Origin: Desulfovibrio sp. JC022
Lineage (GTDB): Bacteria; Desulfobacterota; Desulfovibrionia; Desulfovibrionales; Desulfovibrionaceae
Reading direction: 5' to 3'
Assembly (NCBI RefSeq): GCF_010470665.1
Contig: NZ_VOPZ01000015.1
Location: forward strand, 1-59,751
Length of the DNA stretch: 59,751 bases
The notes under the pieces are model-generated. The model saw only the letters and a list, made by a program, of their open reading frames with translations, was not told where the DNA came from and ran no database searches. The position numbers and the translations under genes were made by a program. How positions within the stretch are numbered: position 1 is the stretch's first letter; each line of letters begins with the position of its first letter. Shown here one piece after another: positions 26,673 to 34,333 of this stretch.

Positions 26673-27257
26673 GTGATCCAGATTTCCGGCAACAGTCCTG
26701 ACAGATAGAATATCATCTCTTTGAGCTGCAACAAGTAGAGCTATTGCTCCGCCGCCGGAATACCCGACAAGATGTATTTTCTGTGCCTTGGCCTGCTGCT
26801 TCACCTGCGAAATGGCTTCATCGATGGCTTGAACATTTTTTTTGCTGAATCGCCCAGAGGTCCAACAGGACACATCGCAATTTCTCGCCTCTGTACCGCC
26901 TACAAACTGACAAGGACGGGCCAGATATACAACGGAAAGAGCCGGGTCCAATGCGGCCAGCATAAACCCGAGCGGGTTATGCGGAGTAGGGTCAAACGAA
27001 ACTCTGGATCGAGTTCTCCATGCCTGTCCGTCTCCTTCGATGTATATTGTCAGGTTTTCAGCCCCAGGCTCAATACGGGAATATGTGACCAGATCAAAAT
27101 CTATTGTTCTGATTTTTTCATATTGAAAGTCAGTGCCCTGCACCAAAAGCTGCATTCTTTCAGTTGGATTGAGGGTGGAGGCGCACGAAGTGCTTAGCAA
27201 TAAGAAAAAAAGAAACACCAGATAATTAAAAATCGCTCTTGCGTTAAAACATCCCAT
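26673..27257 (-). pseudogene. Alpha/beta hydrolase, lipoprotein-like, 3' end lost
   Basis: The frame starts MGCFNARAIFNYLVFLFFLL and has a lipobox-like Cys (LSTSC), so export and lipid anchoring are likely. Further on are YIEGDGQAW, PCQFVG and HLVGYSGGGAIALLVAAQR, the last being the nucleophile elbow GYSGG of alpha/beta hydrolases. After TVAGNLDH the coding sequence runs into the IS66 fragment and picks up a false tail ending at 26616. The region that should hold the catalytic Asp and His is missing, so the product is inactive if made. The substrate of the intact family is not known to me. The nearest upstream features are the tRNA-Thr fragment and its terminator. Confidence 0.8.
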
Positions 27258-27431
27258 ACACTACGCCCTAATTCTTGTTGAAAAGTTAGTTCATCCTTTT
27301 ACTGTTGTTTATCATCCCCTTTTGCTTATCCCATTACTCAACTCTCTAAAAATTAGCAAAACGACAACAGAATAGCTGCAAAGCTGCACTCAACCTGACC
27401 ATAAAACCTCACTGTCTCAAACACCAAAACA

Positions 27432-27469
27432 AAAAGCCCCACAACGTGCTAACACACTGTGAGGCTTTA
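27432..27469 (-). terminator. Terminator behind tRNA-Thr fragment
   Basis: On the minus strand, AAAGCCTCACA and TGTGGGGCTTT pair with one G-T, followed by a T run. It is placed as the natural terminator of the tRNA-Thr gene whose 3' half lies at 27478-27521. Confidence 0.7.
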
Positions 27470-27477
27470 CTTTTTCA

Positions 27478-27521
27478 TGGAGCCAACGATCGGAATTGAA
27501 CCGACGGCCTGCTGGTTACGA
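27478..27521 (-). pseudogene. tRNA-Thr(CGT) 3' half
   Basis: Read on the minus strand, the piece gives the anticodon loop with CGT, the distal part of the anticodon stem, a full T arm (GTCGGTTCAATTCCGAT), the acceptor 3' strand CGTTGGC and the end TCCA. The D arm and 5' acceptor strand are absent: upstream sequence does not pair. Such 3' halves are typical of attachment sites left by tRNA-targeting integrases. No intact copy or integrase gene is in the window. Confidence 0.75.
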
Positions 27522-27664
27522 AAAAGATGAAGCGGACTAATCTTAAAAGTAATTCTCCCTACTCACCTTTCCACCCCAAAGAAACCATAATCTAATAGAA
27601 AAGAACGGGGGTTAAACTCCTGAAATAACAGAAACTAAATTCAATTTCGTATCCAAAGACTTTA
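27522..27664. other. Non-coding stretch upstream of tRNA fragment
   Basis: About 140 bases with no open frame and no recognisable tRNA 5' half. It would be element DNA, or a deletion scar, if the tRNA piece is an attachment site. Confidence 0.35.
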
Positions 27665-28075
27665 TTATATCTCATCCTTCCTCCACTTCAAAGCCAGCCC
27701 GGAAATAACCAGCAGAACAACATCTCTGACGATGGTCATCTGCATGTCGGATGCACTTGAAATATCAGTGGAAAAACAGCCGCAAGCCACATCTATGCCC
27801 CGGTAAAGATTGGCGGAGAGAGCAGCTATGAAGACCAGCAGCATTGCCACAAGAATTGCTACAGCTGTGTCGATGAACACGCCGCAGACCAGCATAGCTC
27901 CGCAGACAAATTCCAGCCATGGCAAAAAGAAAGCCACGGGGCCGATCATCATTTCCGGCAGGATCTGATAATTCTTGATGATCTCAGCGAAAGCTAACGG
28001 ATCAACAATCTTATCCAGACTGGCGACAATAAAAACAATCCCGAGAATAATGCGAGGTAATGCTCTAAATTCCAT
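27665..28075 (-). CDS. MauE/DoxX-type membrane protein
   Basis: This 136-residue protein has four membrane segments and the pattern RIILGIVFIVASLDKIVDPL at the start and VACGCFST between segments three and four, as in MauE/DoxX redox-linked membrane proteins. MauE helps disulfide formation during amine dehydrogenase maturation; for most members the role is unknown. The CGC pair could take part in thiol exchange, which is inference. Its ATG overlaps the stop codon of the rhodanese gene (TAATG), so the two are co-translated and may act on the same sulfur or thiol chemistry in the periplasm. Confidence 0.82.
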   Translation of the reverse strand: MEFRALPRIILGIVFIVASLDKIVDPLAFAEIIKNYQILPEMMIGPVAFFLPWLEFVCGAMLVCGVFIDTAVAILVAMLLVFIAALSANLYRGIDVACGCFSTDISSASDMQMTIVRDVVLLVISGLALKWRKDEI

Positions 28076-28545
28076 TAGTTTGCCTCCAAATCCATTCCGG
28101 CTCCGATCCAGCCGTCTATGCCTTCAGTATACACTGAAACATCCTTAATACCCTTCTCGACCAGTTTCTTAGCTACAATCAAGCTCTTACCGCATGAAAG
28201 CCCGTCACAATAGATGATTACCGGGCGGCTTTGATCAATCATCGCTGCCTGCACCGCCAGTTCATCCCCTTCCATGTTAACGGTAATATTTAGCGCACCG
28301 GGAATATGCCCCATGTCGAACTCCATACTGCTGCGGGCATCCACGAAAGAATACTTACCCGCTGTAAAGTCCTGCAACAGGTCCACAGTGCCAACCTCTC
28401 CAATCTCAGGAGGCTGAGGATGACTTAATTCCGCAAGGGTGTGCGGCTTGGGACGAGCCGTATTGAAAGCTACAGCCAATCCGCCAGACAAAAGACATAT
28501 GAGCAATGCCTTAACCAGGAAAGATGCAAAAGTACCGAACTTCAT
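28075..28545 (-). CDS. Exported rhodanese-like protein
   Basis: The start at 28545 (MKFGTFASFLVKALLICLLS) gives a signal peptide or membrane anchor; the upstream ATG at 28617 would bury it. The 156-residue product has a single rhodanese domain: FVDARSSMEFDMGHIPGALN, and the active-site Cys in IIYCDGLSCGKSLIVAKKL, followed by YTEGIDGW. Rhodaneses carry sulfane sulfur on that Cys. The location outside the membrane and the coupled MauE-like gene suggest a periplasmic sulfur-handling pair in a sulfate reducer, which is an inference. AGG is the only weak ribosome binding site. Confidence 0.85.
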   Translation of the reverse strand: MKFGTFASFLVKALLICLLSGGLAVAFNTARPKPHTLAELSHPQPPEIGEVGTVDLLQDFTAGKYSFVDARSSMEFDMGHIPGALNITVNMEGDELAVQAAMIDQSRPVIIYCDGLSCGKSLIVAKKLVEKGIKDVSVYTEGIDGWIGAGMDLEAN

Positions 28546-28660
28546 CAGAAAACGCCTGAGTTTGAAATAATATTCATATCCCGCAGGATTCTTATTAACA
28601 ATTGGAAAAGATTGCACGGTTTCAAATCGAAATGCAAGAGCAGGCTGGGTTTATGGCAAT

Positions 28661-28693
28661 AAAAAAGGGTGTGTTCATTTAGAACACACCCTT
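28661..28693 (-). terminator. Terminator of SRP RNA gene
   Basis: On the minus strand AAGGGTGTGTTC and GAACACACCCTT form a perfect twelve-pair stem followed by a T run, directly after the SRP RNA. Confidence 0.9.
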
Positions 28694-28701
28694 CTTTCAG
28701 C

Positions 28702-28786
28702 GAGACCGGACACCCGGGATAAACCGTTACCGCTGCTTCCTTTCGGACCTGACGGGGTTCACAGCGCACCCGCCATCCGGCCTCTC
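28702..28786 (-). ncRNA. ffs: Signal recognition particle RNA, small (4.5S) type
   Basis: Read on the minus strand, it contains the universal SRP core CTGTGAACCCCGTCAGGTCC followed by AAAGGAAGCAGCGGTAA, with the GGAA-type tetraloop. The ends GAGAGGCCGGA and TCCGGTCTC pair to close the helix. The RNA works with Ffh to deliver nascent membrane proteins to the membrane. Ends are set by the pairing and may differ by a few bases. Confidence 0.96.
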
Positions 28787-28819
28787 TGTCAAAGATTTCG
28801 TCGTTGCGACGAGGAGAAA

Positions 28820-28848
28820 TAACTATTTATTCCGGCAGACTTTGTCAA
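28820..28848 (-). promoter_or_regulatory. Promoter of SRP RNA
   Basis: Read leftward, TTGACA (28848-28843), 17 bases, then TAGTTA (28825-28820). It lies about 35 bases before the mature RNA 5' end. Confidence 0.75.
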
Positions 28849-29015
28849 GCCTTATTGCTAGAAATTTAAACTTATTTTAAAAAAACTTTAAATAACGCCC
28901 GACTACCCTCCAATCCAAACACTTTCATAAAAATATTACACTTTATCTCACTACCTGTTTCTGTTTAACTGAACAAACTCAACCGCACAAGTTAATCTCA
29001 ATTCGGGAGAATAGA

Positions 29016-29417
29016 ATGGACGCTAAAAACATTAAAGATGTCGAAGGTATTAAAGTTCAACAGATTGGCTACAAAGGTGAAAACCATGAAGTAAAAGGCG
29101 TAACCATCCGCTGGCTCTCCAAATCCGGTAAAGACGCAAATGGACAGCCGGAATACGGCCTGCGCCACTTCACAGTAGAACCCGGCGGTGAAATCCCGAC
29201 CCACAACCATTTCTATCTCCAGACCGTATATGTAGAAAAAGGCCAGTTCGAATGTTTTGCCTGCAACCCTGAAACAGACGAAGTCACTGAGAGCAAAATA
29301 TGCGGTCCCGGAGACTTTGTCTTTTCCGACTGCATGGAACCACACGGCATGCGCAACATCAGCGACACTGAAGAAGCTACTTTCCTATGTTGCATCGGCT
29401 GTGTCTACGAAAAATAG
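29016..29417 (+). CDS. Cupin-domain protein
   Basis: This 133-residue protein has the cupin pattern: FTVEPGGEIPTHNHFYLQTVYV with two His that would bind metal, then VEKGQFEC, and GPGDFVFSDCMEPHGMRNI with the second motif and its His. It has six Cys residues, including a C-terminal CCIGC pair, which is unusual for a simple cupin and may bind metal or form a redox pair. No enzyme activity can be assigned. It stands alone with a GGGAG site before the ATG and a terminator after it. Confidence 0.85.
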   Translation: MDAKNIKDVEGIKVQQIGYKGENHEVKGVTIRWLSKSGKDANGQPEYGLRHFTVEPGGEIPTHNHFYLQTVYVEKGQFECFACNPETDEVTESKICGPGDFVFSDCMEPHGMRNISDTEEATFLCCIGCVYEK

Positions 29418-29436
29418 CCAGCCTAATGATTCAAGC

Positions 29437-29472
29437 AAAAAGCCCGCTATCAAATAATGATAACGGGCTTTT
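29437..29472 (+). terminator. Terminator after cupin gene
   Basis: AAAAGCCCG and CGGGCTTTT pair, with TATCA and TGATA extending the stem inside. A T-rich tail follows. Confidence 0.82.
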
Positions 29473-29559
29473 CGTTTAATGTCGGTGTTGATCCAAATTT
29501 GCCGGTTTGAATCAGATGTTAGAGTGTCAATCCTAAAAACTGCTTGCCATAACTATACA

Positions 29560-30213
29560 TCATGATGCTTTTTTAGCAAACTCAATTCTGTAATTAATTA
29601 TGTCATCTACGGTCAGCACAGGCATGTCGTGTTTCCGGCCGAATTCAACAATCTCCGGCAGCCTTGCCATAGTTCCATCCGGGTTGGTCAGTTCACAGAG
29701 AACACCGCAGGGATTAAGGCCCGCGAGGGTCATCATATCCACAGTAGCTTCGGTGTGCCCTTCTCTCTCCAGAACACCACCGGAGCGGGCGCGCAAAGGA
29801 AACACATGTCCGGGTCTATGCAGATCCGCAGACTGTGCTCCATCGGCAATGGCGGCTTTGACCGTGGTCACACGGTCAGCTGCGGAAACGCCGGTAGTAA
29901 CACCCTTGGCAGCTTCGATGGTTACGGTGAATCCAGTCTGATAACGACTGGAATTGGCTTCGACCATCATGGGCAGATCAAGCTGCTCTATTTTTTCTTC
30001 GGTCAGGCAAAGACAGACGATTCCGCTGCATTCACGGATCATCATGGCCATCTGCTCATCGCTGAGCTTTTCCGCAGAAAAAATGAGATCGCCTTCATTC
30101 TCGCGACTTTCATTGTCAGTCACAAGAATTCCACGACCTTCACGTAAAGCCTGAAGACCTTTCTCTACCCTCTCAACAGGGGTACCATACTGGGACAATA
30201 GATTCTGATTCAT
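29560..30213 (-). CDS. ribB: 3,4-Dihydroxy-2-butanone 4-phosphate synthase
   Basis: RibB converts ribulose 5-phosphate to dihydroxybutanone phosphate plus formate, giving the four-carbon part of riboflavin. The 217-residue protein has [20 protein letters not shown] with the acidic active-site loop, [39 protein letters not shown] and [18 protein letters not shown]. It is the single-domain form, not fused to GTP cyclohydrolase II. GGAG lies before the ATG. The FMN riboswitch upstream means that FMN lowers its expression. Confidence 0.96.
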   Translation of the reverse strand: MNQNLLSQYGTPVERVEKGLQALREGRGILVTDNESRENEGDLIFSAEKLSDEQMAMMIRECSGIVCLCLTEEKIEQLDLPMMVEANSSRYQTGFTVTIEAAKGVTTGVSAADRVTTVKAAIADGAQSADLHRPGHVFPLRARSGGVLEREGHTEATVDMMTLAGLNPCGVLCELTNPDGTMARLPEIVEFGRKHDMPVLTVDDIINYRIEFAKKAS

Positions 30214-30321
30214 GGTAAATCTCCAATATTAAGTTACCAGAATCAGGGCGATAGAATAGACAGCTGTCCATATAAGAACAGCGCGCAAGTGTAGGGAAGA
30301 CCACATGCGTGGGAACTGTCT

Positions 30322-30468
<147 letters not shown>

Positions 30469-30514
30469 AAGATAGCTTTTTCTACTGAAAAAACCGTCTC
30501 TTAGTCAAGGGCAA

Positions 30515-30549
30515 AAAAGAACCCCGCTCCAGATGGAGCGGGGTTCTTA
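30515..30549 (-). terminator. Terminator after SLOG-like gene
   Basis: AAGAACCCCGCTCC and its perfect complement form a 14-pair stem with loop AGAT (30517-30548), with an A run that becomes a T run on the minus strand. Confidence 0.9.
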
Positions 30550-30571
30550 AATATCATGTAGAAAAGATATT

Positions 30572-31123
30572 CTATTTGAAGCTGTCTTCAAAAAGCTTTT
30601 CAATGGCTTTTTTACCGGACTCTTCCAAGAAGCGGGTTCCGGTAGCGGTGAAATGCCTGTGTGTGATTTTAGGATCAGCACACTCAGCCCACTTTTCTTT
30701 TTCCCAGCAGAACCAGCAATTCTTGTCCTGAGAAAAGACGAACAAAGGCTTATTGCATATTTTTGCAAACTCAGCACCCCAACCGGTTCCACCTTTTACG
30801 GTACCATCATCAAGGATATTACCAATGATGAAGATTTCATGCCCGCTGTTAACCTGCCAGCAGATTGATTGCAGCACCTTACGAAAGATAGGTGCACGGG
30901 TGAAGTTACGGTTCATCAATTTGGATACATAAGTGAGACTGACATCTTTGCTTTCAAGTTCCTTTTCAGTAAGAACACGCAGGCCACGCTGACGGGCATT
31001 CTGGTGACCTTCAAAACTGTAGTTAACTTCCTGCAAACCATACTTTTCAGCATTCACTCCGAACTCGCTTTCTGTGCCGGAAGCACCGCCACTATATAAA
31101 ATGAACTCTTTAGGATTACTCAT
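30572..31123 (-). CDS. SLOG-like Rossmann-fold protein, unknown function
   Basis: This 183-residue protein opens with FILYSGGASGTESEFGVNAE, a glycine-rich nucleotide-binding start like that of SLOG/YspA-type proteins, and has GHQNARQRG, RNFTRAPIFRKVLQSICWQV, and GGTGWGAEFAKICNKPLFVF, where a second glycine-rich loop precedes a strand. Two Trp/Cys clusters (CWFCWEKEKW) come near the end. SLOG domains bind nucleotides or small nucleotide-derived signals in several systems; here neither ligand nor partner is known. It stands alone between the riboswitch region and a long AT-rich stretch. Confidence 0.6.
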   Translation of the reverse strand: MSNPKEFILYSGGASGTESEFGVNAEKYGLQEVNYSFEGHQNARQRGLRVLTEKELESKDVSLTYVSKLMNRNFTRAPIFRKVLQSICWQVNSGHEIFIIGNILDDGTVKGGTGWGAEFAKICNKPLFVFSQDKNCWFCWEKEKWAECADPKITHRHFTATGTRFLEESGKKAIEKLFEDSFK

Positions 31124-31562
31124 TTCTTCCTCCAGTGTTAGCTTGTCTAGATTCGTGAAAACGACTGATACATAAAAATGATCAAGTCCACAATCAGGAT
31201 TTTCGGTAGAACTACAATTTGCACCTGACTTGTTGCATACGATAAAATTTTGAACTTATCTACATAAAACAATGATTTTCACGGATTAAGAAATGTTCCA
31301 ATCTTTCTTAAGTAACTGTTTGTTTGAAAATTGATGTACAGAAAGAAATTTCGCCTATCGCTATGTTCAAACAATATAATTCAGCTCTTTTCTATTCTGA
31401 AAAGGAGGATATGCATTAAATATTAATGTACAAACACAAACGAATCACTTGTTACAAAATTCACAGAGTTCGATACAAACTTTATACACCTACAAAAACA
31501 GGACAAACCTGTCACTCATCACATAAATCAAATCACGTGATTTTTTTTCTCACCAATGCGGC
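31124..31562. other. Long AT-rich intergenic region
   Basis: About 440 bases with no open frame that has a start and ribosome binding site. It probably holds the promoter of the SLOG-like gene on its left. No repeat or hairpin of note was found. Confidence 0.4.
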
Positions 31563-31563
31563 C

Positions 31564-31591
31564 TAGACAAAACCTAAAAATAGTGTATTAT
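31564..31591 (+). promoter_or_regulatory. Promoter of small-protein gene
   Basis: TAGACA (31564-31569), 16 bases, then TATTAT (31586-31591). The start of transcription would be near 31598, giving a leader of about 65 bases. Confidence 0.6.
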
Positions 31592-31597
31592 CGTCTT

Positions 31598-31657
31598 TGT
31601 TGATTCGGGCTGGAAAATCTCAAGACGAAAGTAGCTACGGCCAAACCGTATAGGAGG
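31598..31657 (+). promoter_or_regulatory. Structured leader of small-protein gene
   Basis: The leader contains GACGAAAG and CTACGGCC, with TACGG and CCGTA forming a five-pair hairpin (31637-31651) ending just before AGGAGG. The order GACG-AAAG-CTACGG is like part of the GEMM-I (cyclic di-GMP) consensus, but the closing 3' part is not seen, so no riboswitch class is assigned. Confidence 0.35.
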
Positions 31658-31662
31658 TTTTT

Positions 31663-31836
31663 ATGAACAAACACAGCAGCATCGGAGAAAAACCGGAAGC
31701 TTTGAAAAAAATGGAAAAGAACGATCCTCACAAATATCGTTCTGTCAGCGGTCACATCGCTGCCATGGTCAAATCTCTGGACGAACAGGAAAAGAACAAC
31801 TCTTCCGATCCCAAAGCGGAAGAAGATCAGGACTAA
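31663..31836 (+). CDS. Small conserved-looking protein, 57 residues
   Basis: ATG at 31663 follows AGGAGG by five bases, and a good promoter lies upstream, so this small frame is likely a true gene. The product is hydrophilic, Lys/Glu-rich (starting MNKHSSIGEKPEALKKMEKN) and has no membrane segment, signal peptide or Cys. The middle part HKYRSVSGHIAAMVKSLDEQ could form an amphipathic helix; the tail is acidic (DPKAEEDQD). It is probably a small cytoplasmic binding protein. No family is recognised. It converges with the TonB-like gene to the right, and has its own leader that might control it. Confidence 0.7.
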   Translation: MNKHSSIGEKPEALKKMEKNDPHKYRSVSGHIAAMVKSLDEQEKNNSSDPKAEEDQD

Positions 31837-31906
31837 GTCCTGCACCTCAATCTCTGACTCAATCTCACAAGTTGTCAACAAATCCGCAACTCTCTAACGC
31901 GTCTGA

Positions 31907-33316
31907 CTAGTTTGAATCAAGCCAGGCGGAAATACTGTTGACAAAATCGCCGGATAAGCAATCGATCCACTTTTGGTCTGTCCCCTCTCTGCCCGTAGCC
32001 GGGCAGTCTTCATCAATCATGACGATTTGATGGGGGGCAGACTGGAATCCGGTCAGCATCACCGGTACCACCCTCTTCCAGTCGACACTGACACCGCGAA
32101 AACCGATGAAAGTCGGTAAACCGTCAGCCAGAACAGACGCGAGCCTTTCTGGAAATAGACGTCCATCAGGATGATCTATGGTCAGGATGACAAATTTAAA
32201 AAGCCCCGCAGGCAAATCCATGCGGGGCATTTTTTTTGCCCCGTAACCTCTGGCCCAGACACCTATCCGCTCAGGCTTAACCTTGGAATGCCCCTGCAAT
32301 GCATCATAAGCTTTACGCAACTCATCAGAACTCAAATTTTCTGCGCACAAAACAACCACATTCCGTCCACAAAGATGGCGCGCAACCTCGGCAAACTGCC
32401 CGTATGGAATATCAAGACCGTAACGAACCAGCACCACAGCCGGAAACTTTCCCTTTGCCGCAGGCACAAACAATTCGCAATGCTCTGCATCATCCTCAAC
32501 TTCATAAGCATCCACACGCCCTTTTACCGGATATTCAGCAGGCTCACCATCAGGCAGCCACATGAAGCGGTGTATCCAGTGTTCATCACCGGGCAAGAAG
32601 ACCACCGAACCCTGAACAGGTTCATCTTCATCAAAAGAAGGACCGTAGGTGTAGATGAAATCGCCATATTCAGATTTTTTCAATTTACGCAGCAACCCAC
32701 TTTTACGATCATGCAGAATCAGCCGCCCGTACTCGGCACGAGCATCAAGAATGACCACCTGTCGCCCAGTGGATGTTTCATAATGTCCGCGAAAATCATC
32801 CTCACCAAATTCATAAGCCGCCAAGGACGAAAGAGACCGAGCCTCCGACCCACGCTTGAGCACCATAGTTGAGTTCCCAACGGTAATGCCCTTGCCCTGC
32901 CGCAGAATCACAGCATCAGGACTAACAGAATTACCGATTCCCATATCAGGATATGATTTGGCGGTCTTTTTCTCGCTAGCACTGTATGCCTCCCTTAAAG
33001 GAGATCTCTCAGCAGGGAAATTTTCGCGAGACGCTGACTTTGGAATACTCTTTTGCGCAAGACGCTTTGTCGAAACATCAGGCCGGGGAGACTTCTTTAT
33101 TTTTATCGGCTTATTTTTAACTTGGGTTTCAAGTTTGGGCTCAACCTTTTTCGCAAATAACTTTATTTCCCCCCTCTGCTCCTTCTCAACAAACGAAACA
33201 AGTTCAATACCAAGACCATTTCGAATTTGATCATGAGGGAGTTTCACAAAATCGATGAAGAAAAGCACAGCCAAAACGTGCAAAAGAATTGAAAACAAAG
33301 CCGCAAGGTAACGCAA
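31907..33316 (-). CDS. TonB-like anchored protein with alpha/beta hydrolase-like C-terminal half
   Basis: A TTG start at 33316 has GGAGG just upstream. The 469-residue protein begins with one membrane segment (LAALFSILLHVLAVLFFIDF), followed by a Lys/Pro-rich spacer of about 100 residues like the periplasmic arm of TonB. The middle (RGHYETSTGRQVVILDARAE onward) is predicted strand-rich. The last 190 residues resemble an alpha/beta hydrolase (KFPAVVLVRYGLDIPYGQFA, LCGRNVVVLCAEN), but the expected nucleophile elbow reads VWARGYGAKK, with no Ser, so enzymatic activity is doubtful. It stands alone. The role is unknown; it may be a sensor or a binding protein. Confidence 0.6.
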   Translation of the reverse strand: MRYLAALFSILLHVLAVLFFIDFVKLPHDQIRNGLGIELVSFVEKEQRGEIKLFAKKVEPKLETQVKNKPIKIKKSPRPDVSTKRLAQKSIPKSASRENFPAERSPLREAYSASEKKTAKSYPDMGIGNSVSPDAVILRQGKGITVGNSTMVLKRGSEARSLSSLAAYEFGEDDFRGHYETSTGRQVVILDARAEYGRLILHDRKSGLLRKLKKSEYGDFIYTYGPSFDEDEPVQGSVVFLPGDEHWIHRFMWLPDGEPAEYPVKGRVDAYEVEDDAEHCELFVPAAKGKFPAVVLVRYGLDIPYGQFAEVARHLCGRNVVVLCAENLSSDELRKAYDALQGHSKVKPERIGVWARGYGAKKMPRMDLPAGLFKFVILTIDHPDGRLFPERLASVLADGLPTFIGFRGVSVDWKRVVPVMLTGFQSAPHQIVMIDEDCPATGREGTDQKWIDCLSGDFVNSISAWLDSN

Positions 33317-33473
33317 AGATCCTCCATGGTCTTGAAATCAACTTTATTCCTGAATAAATATTTTTTCAACACCTGAACCATTTTTTTATTTTATTCCAAG
33401 GTGATATATTTTTATTTTCTTTACAACTGAACAAGCGACCAAATAATATTAAAGTAATAATTTGAAATTATGG

Positions 33474-33502
33474 TTGACACTTACGGAGATTCCACATAGA
33501 CC
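33474..33502 (+). promoter_or_regulatory. Promoter of tRNA-Pro
   Basis: TTGACA (33474-33479), 17 bases, TAGACC (33497-33502), ending 15 bases before the tRNA. Confidence 0.7.
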
Positions 33503-33517
33503 TCTCTTCACTTGAGT

Positions 33518-33594
33518 CGGGATGTAGCGCAGCCTGGGAGCGCACTTGAATGGGGTTCAAGGGGTCGGAGGTTCAAATCCTCTCATCCCGACCA
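33518..33594 (+). tRNA. tRNA-Pro(GGG)
   Basis: The acceptor strands CGGGATG and CATCCCG pair. The anticodon stem CTTGA/TCAAG closes a loop ATGGGGT with anticodon GGG. The T arm reads GGAGGTTCAAATCCTCT, and CCA is encoded. The overall sequence is close to the E. coli GGG proline tRNA. Confidence 0.97.
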
Positions 33595-33608
33595 CAAGAA
33601 GGAACCCC

Positions 33609-33640
33609 GAAAAGCCACTGAGCAATCAGTGGCTTTTTTC
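33609..33640 (+). terminator. Terminator after tRNA-Pro
   Basis: AAAAGCCACTGA and TCAGTGGCTTTT form a twelve-pair stem followed by more T. Confidence 0.88.
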
Positions 33641-33677
33641 TTTTTAAGCCAAAGCCATCAACCTAATCAGTTTATTC

Positions 33678-33711
33678 GAAAAGCCGCTGAGTCGATCAGC
33701 GGCTTTTTTAT
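33678..33711 (+). terminator. Second hairpin, near copy of the first
   Basis: AAAAGCCGCTGA, loop, TCAGCGGCTTTT with a T run. It differs from the hairpin at 33609 by one compensated pair and in its loop. It lies before the unknown AT-rich genes. Confidence 0.8.
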
Positions 33712-33802
33712 TTCTGAACAAACACGCCATATATAAATACATATATATTATTGACTAAATCCATAAAAAACATCTAAAGCTATAGTAAATAGGAGAGGTC
33801 AA

Positions 33803-34333
33803 TTGAATTTAAAGAACAACACAGAAAAAAAAGACATACTAAAGGTATTCTCACAAACTATCGATTTAATGAAAAATATTGCCATCATAGCCACATTGGC
33901 TGCAATTTTCATCAATAGCGACCTTATAGAAACCTACATATACTCAGAACGTGTCAAGCTGCTGAAAACACTACCCTTCGTAAAAATGACCAACGATGGC
34001 TACGAACATTACTTCCACACTCACAAACCCGACTGGATCGCAATATATAAAACGACTCTCACATTTTGCAATGAATCAAAACAAGAAACAATTACTGTAC
34101 AGAATAAAACAAGCATTGAAAAAGCTGAAGTAATTAAAATTTTAAACAATATTGGAGGGCTAAACGGGAGTGGTGTAAAAAAAACAAAAGTATTTGTTAC
34201 ATTTGAAACAAGCCTTGGACAAATCGATGGCAGCATGAATCCATACATATTCGAATACAAAATCAACTCAAGGGGGGGATATGATTCGCCAATGTTTTAT
34301 AGGGACGGTGTGTTCAATATTATTAATTTTTAG
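33803..34333 (+). CDS. Unknown membrane-anchored protein (AT-rich cassette)
   Basis: The start is a TTG with AGGAGAGG seven bases upstream. The 176-residue protein has one membrane segment near the N-terminus (IAIIATLAAIFINSDLIETY) and a soluble C-terminal part of about 130 residues rich in Lys, Asn, Thr and Ile. No family is recognised. Its coding DNA is clearly more AT-rich than the core genes, and codons such as AAA, ATA and AAT prevail, which suggests acquisition by transfer. Its last 53 bases overlap the start of the next gene, so the two form an operon and are probably partners. Confidence 0.72.
   Translation: MNLKNNTEKKDILKVFSQTIDLMKNIAIIATLAAIFINSDLIETYIYSERVKLLKTLPFVKMTNDGYEHYFHTHKPDWIAIYKTTLTFCNESKQETITVQNKTSIEKAEVIKILNNIGGLNGSGVKKTKVFVTFETSLGQIDGSMNPYIFEYKINSRGGYDSPMFYRDGVFNIINF

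Noticed and set aside
31598-31657. Firm call of a cyclic di-GMP riboswitch
   Set aside because: Only part of the GEMM-I pattern is visible and the closing 3' strand is not found, so it is kept as a structured leader only.
33512-33736. Open frame over tRNA-Pro (RDVAQPGSALEWG)
   Set aside because: False translation of the tRNA; it runs through the terminator.
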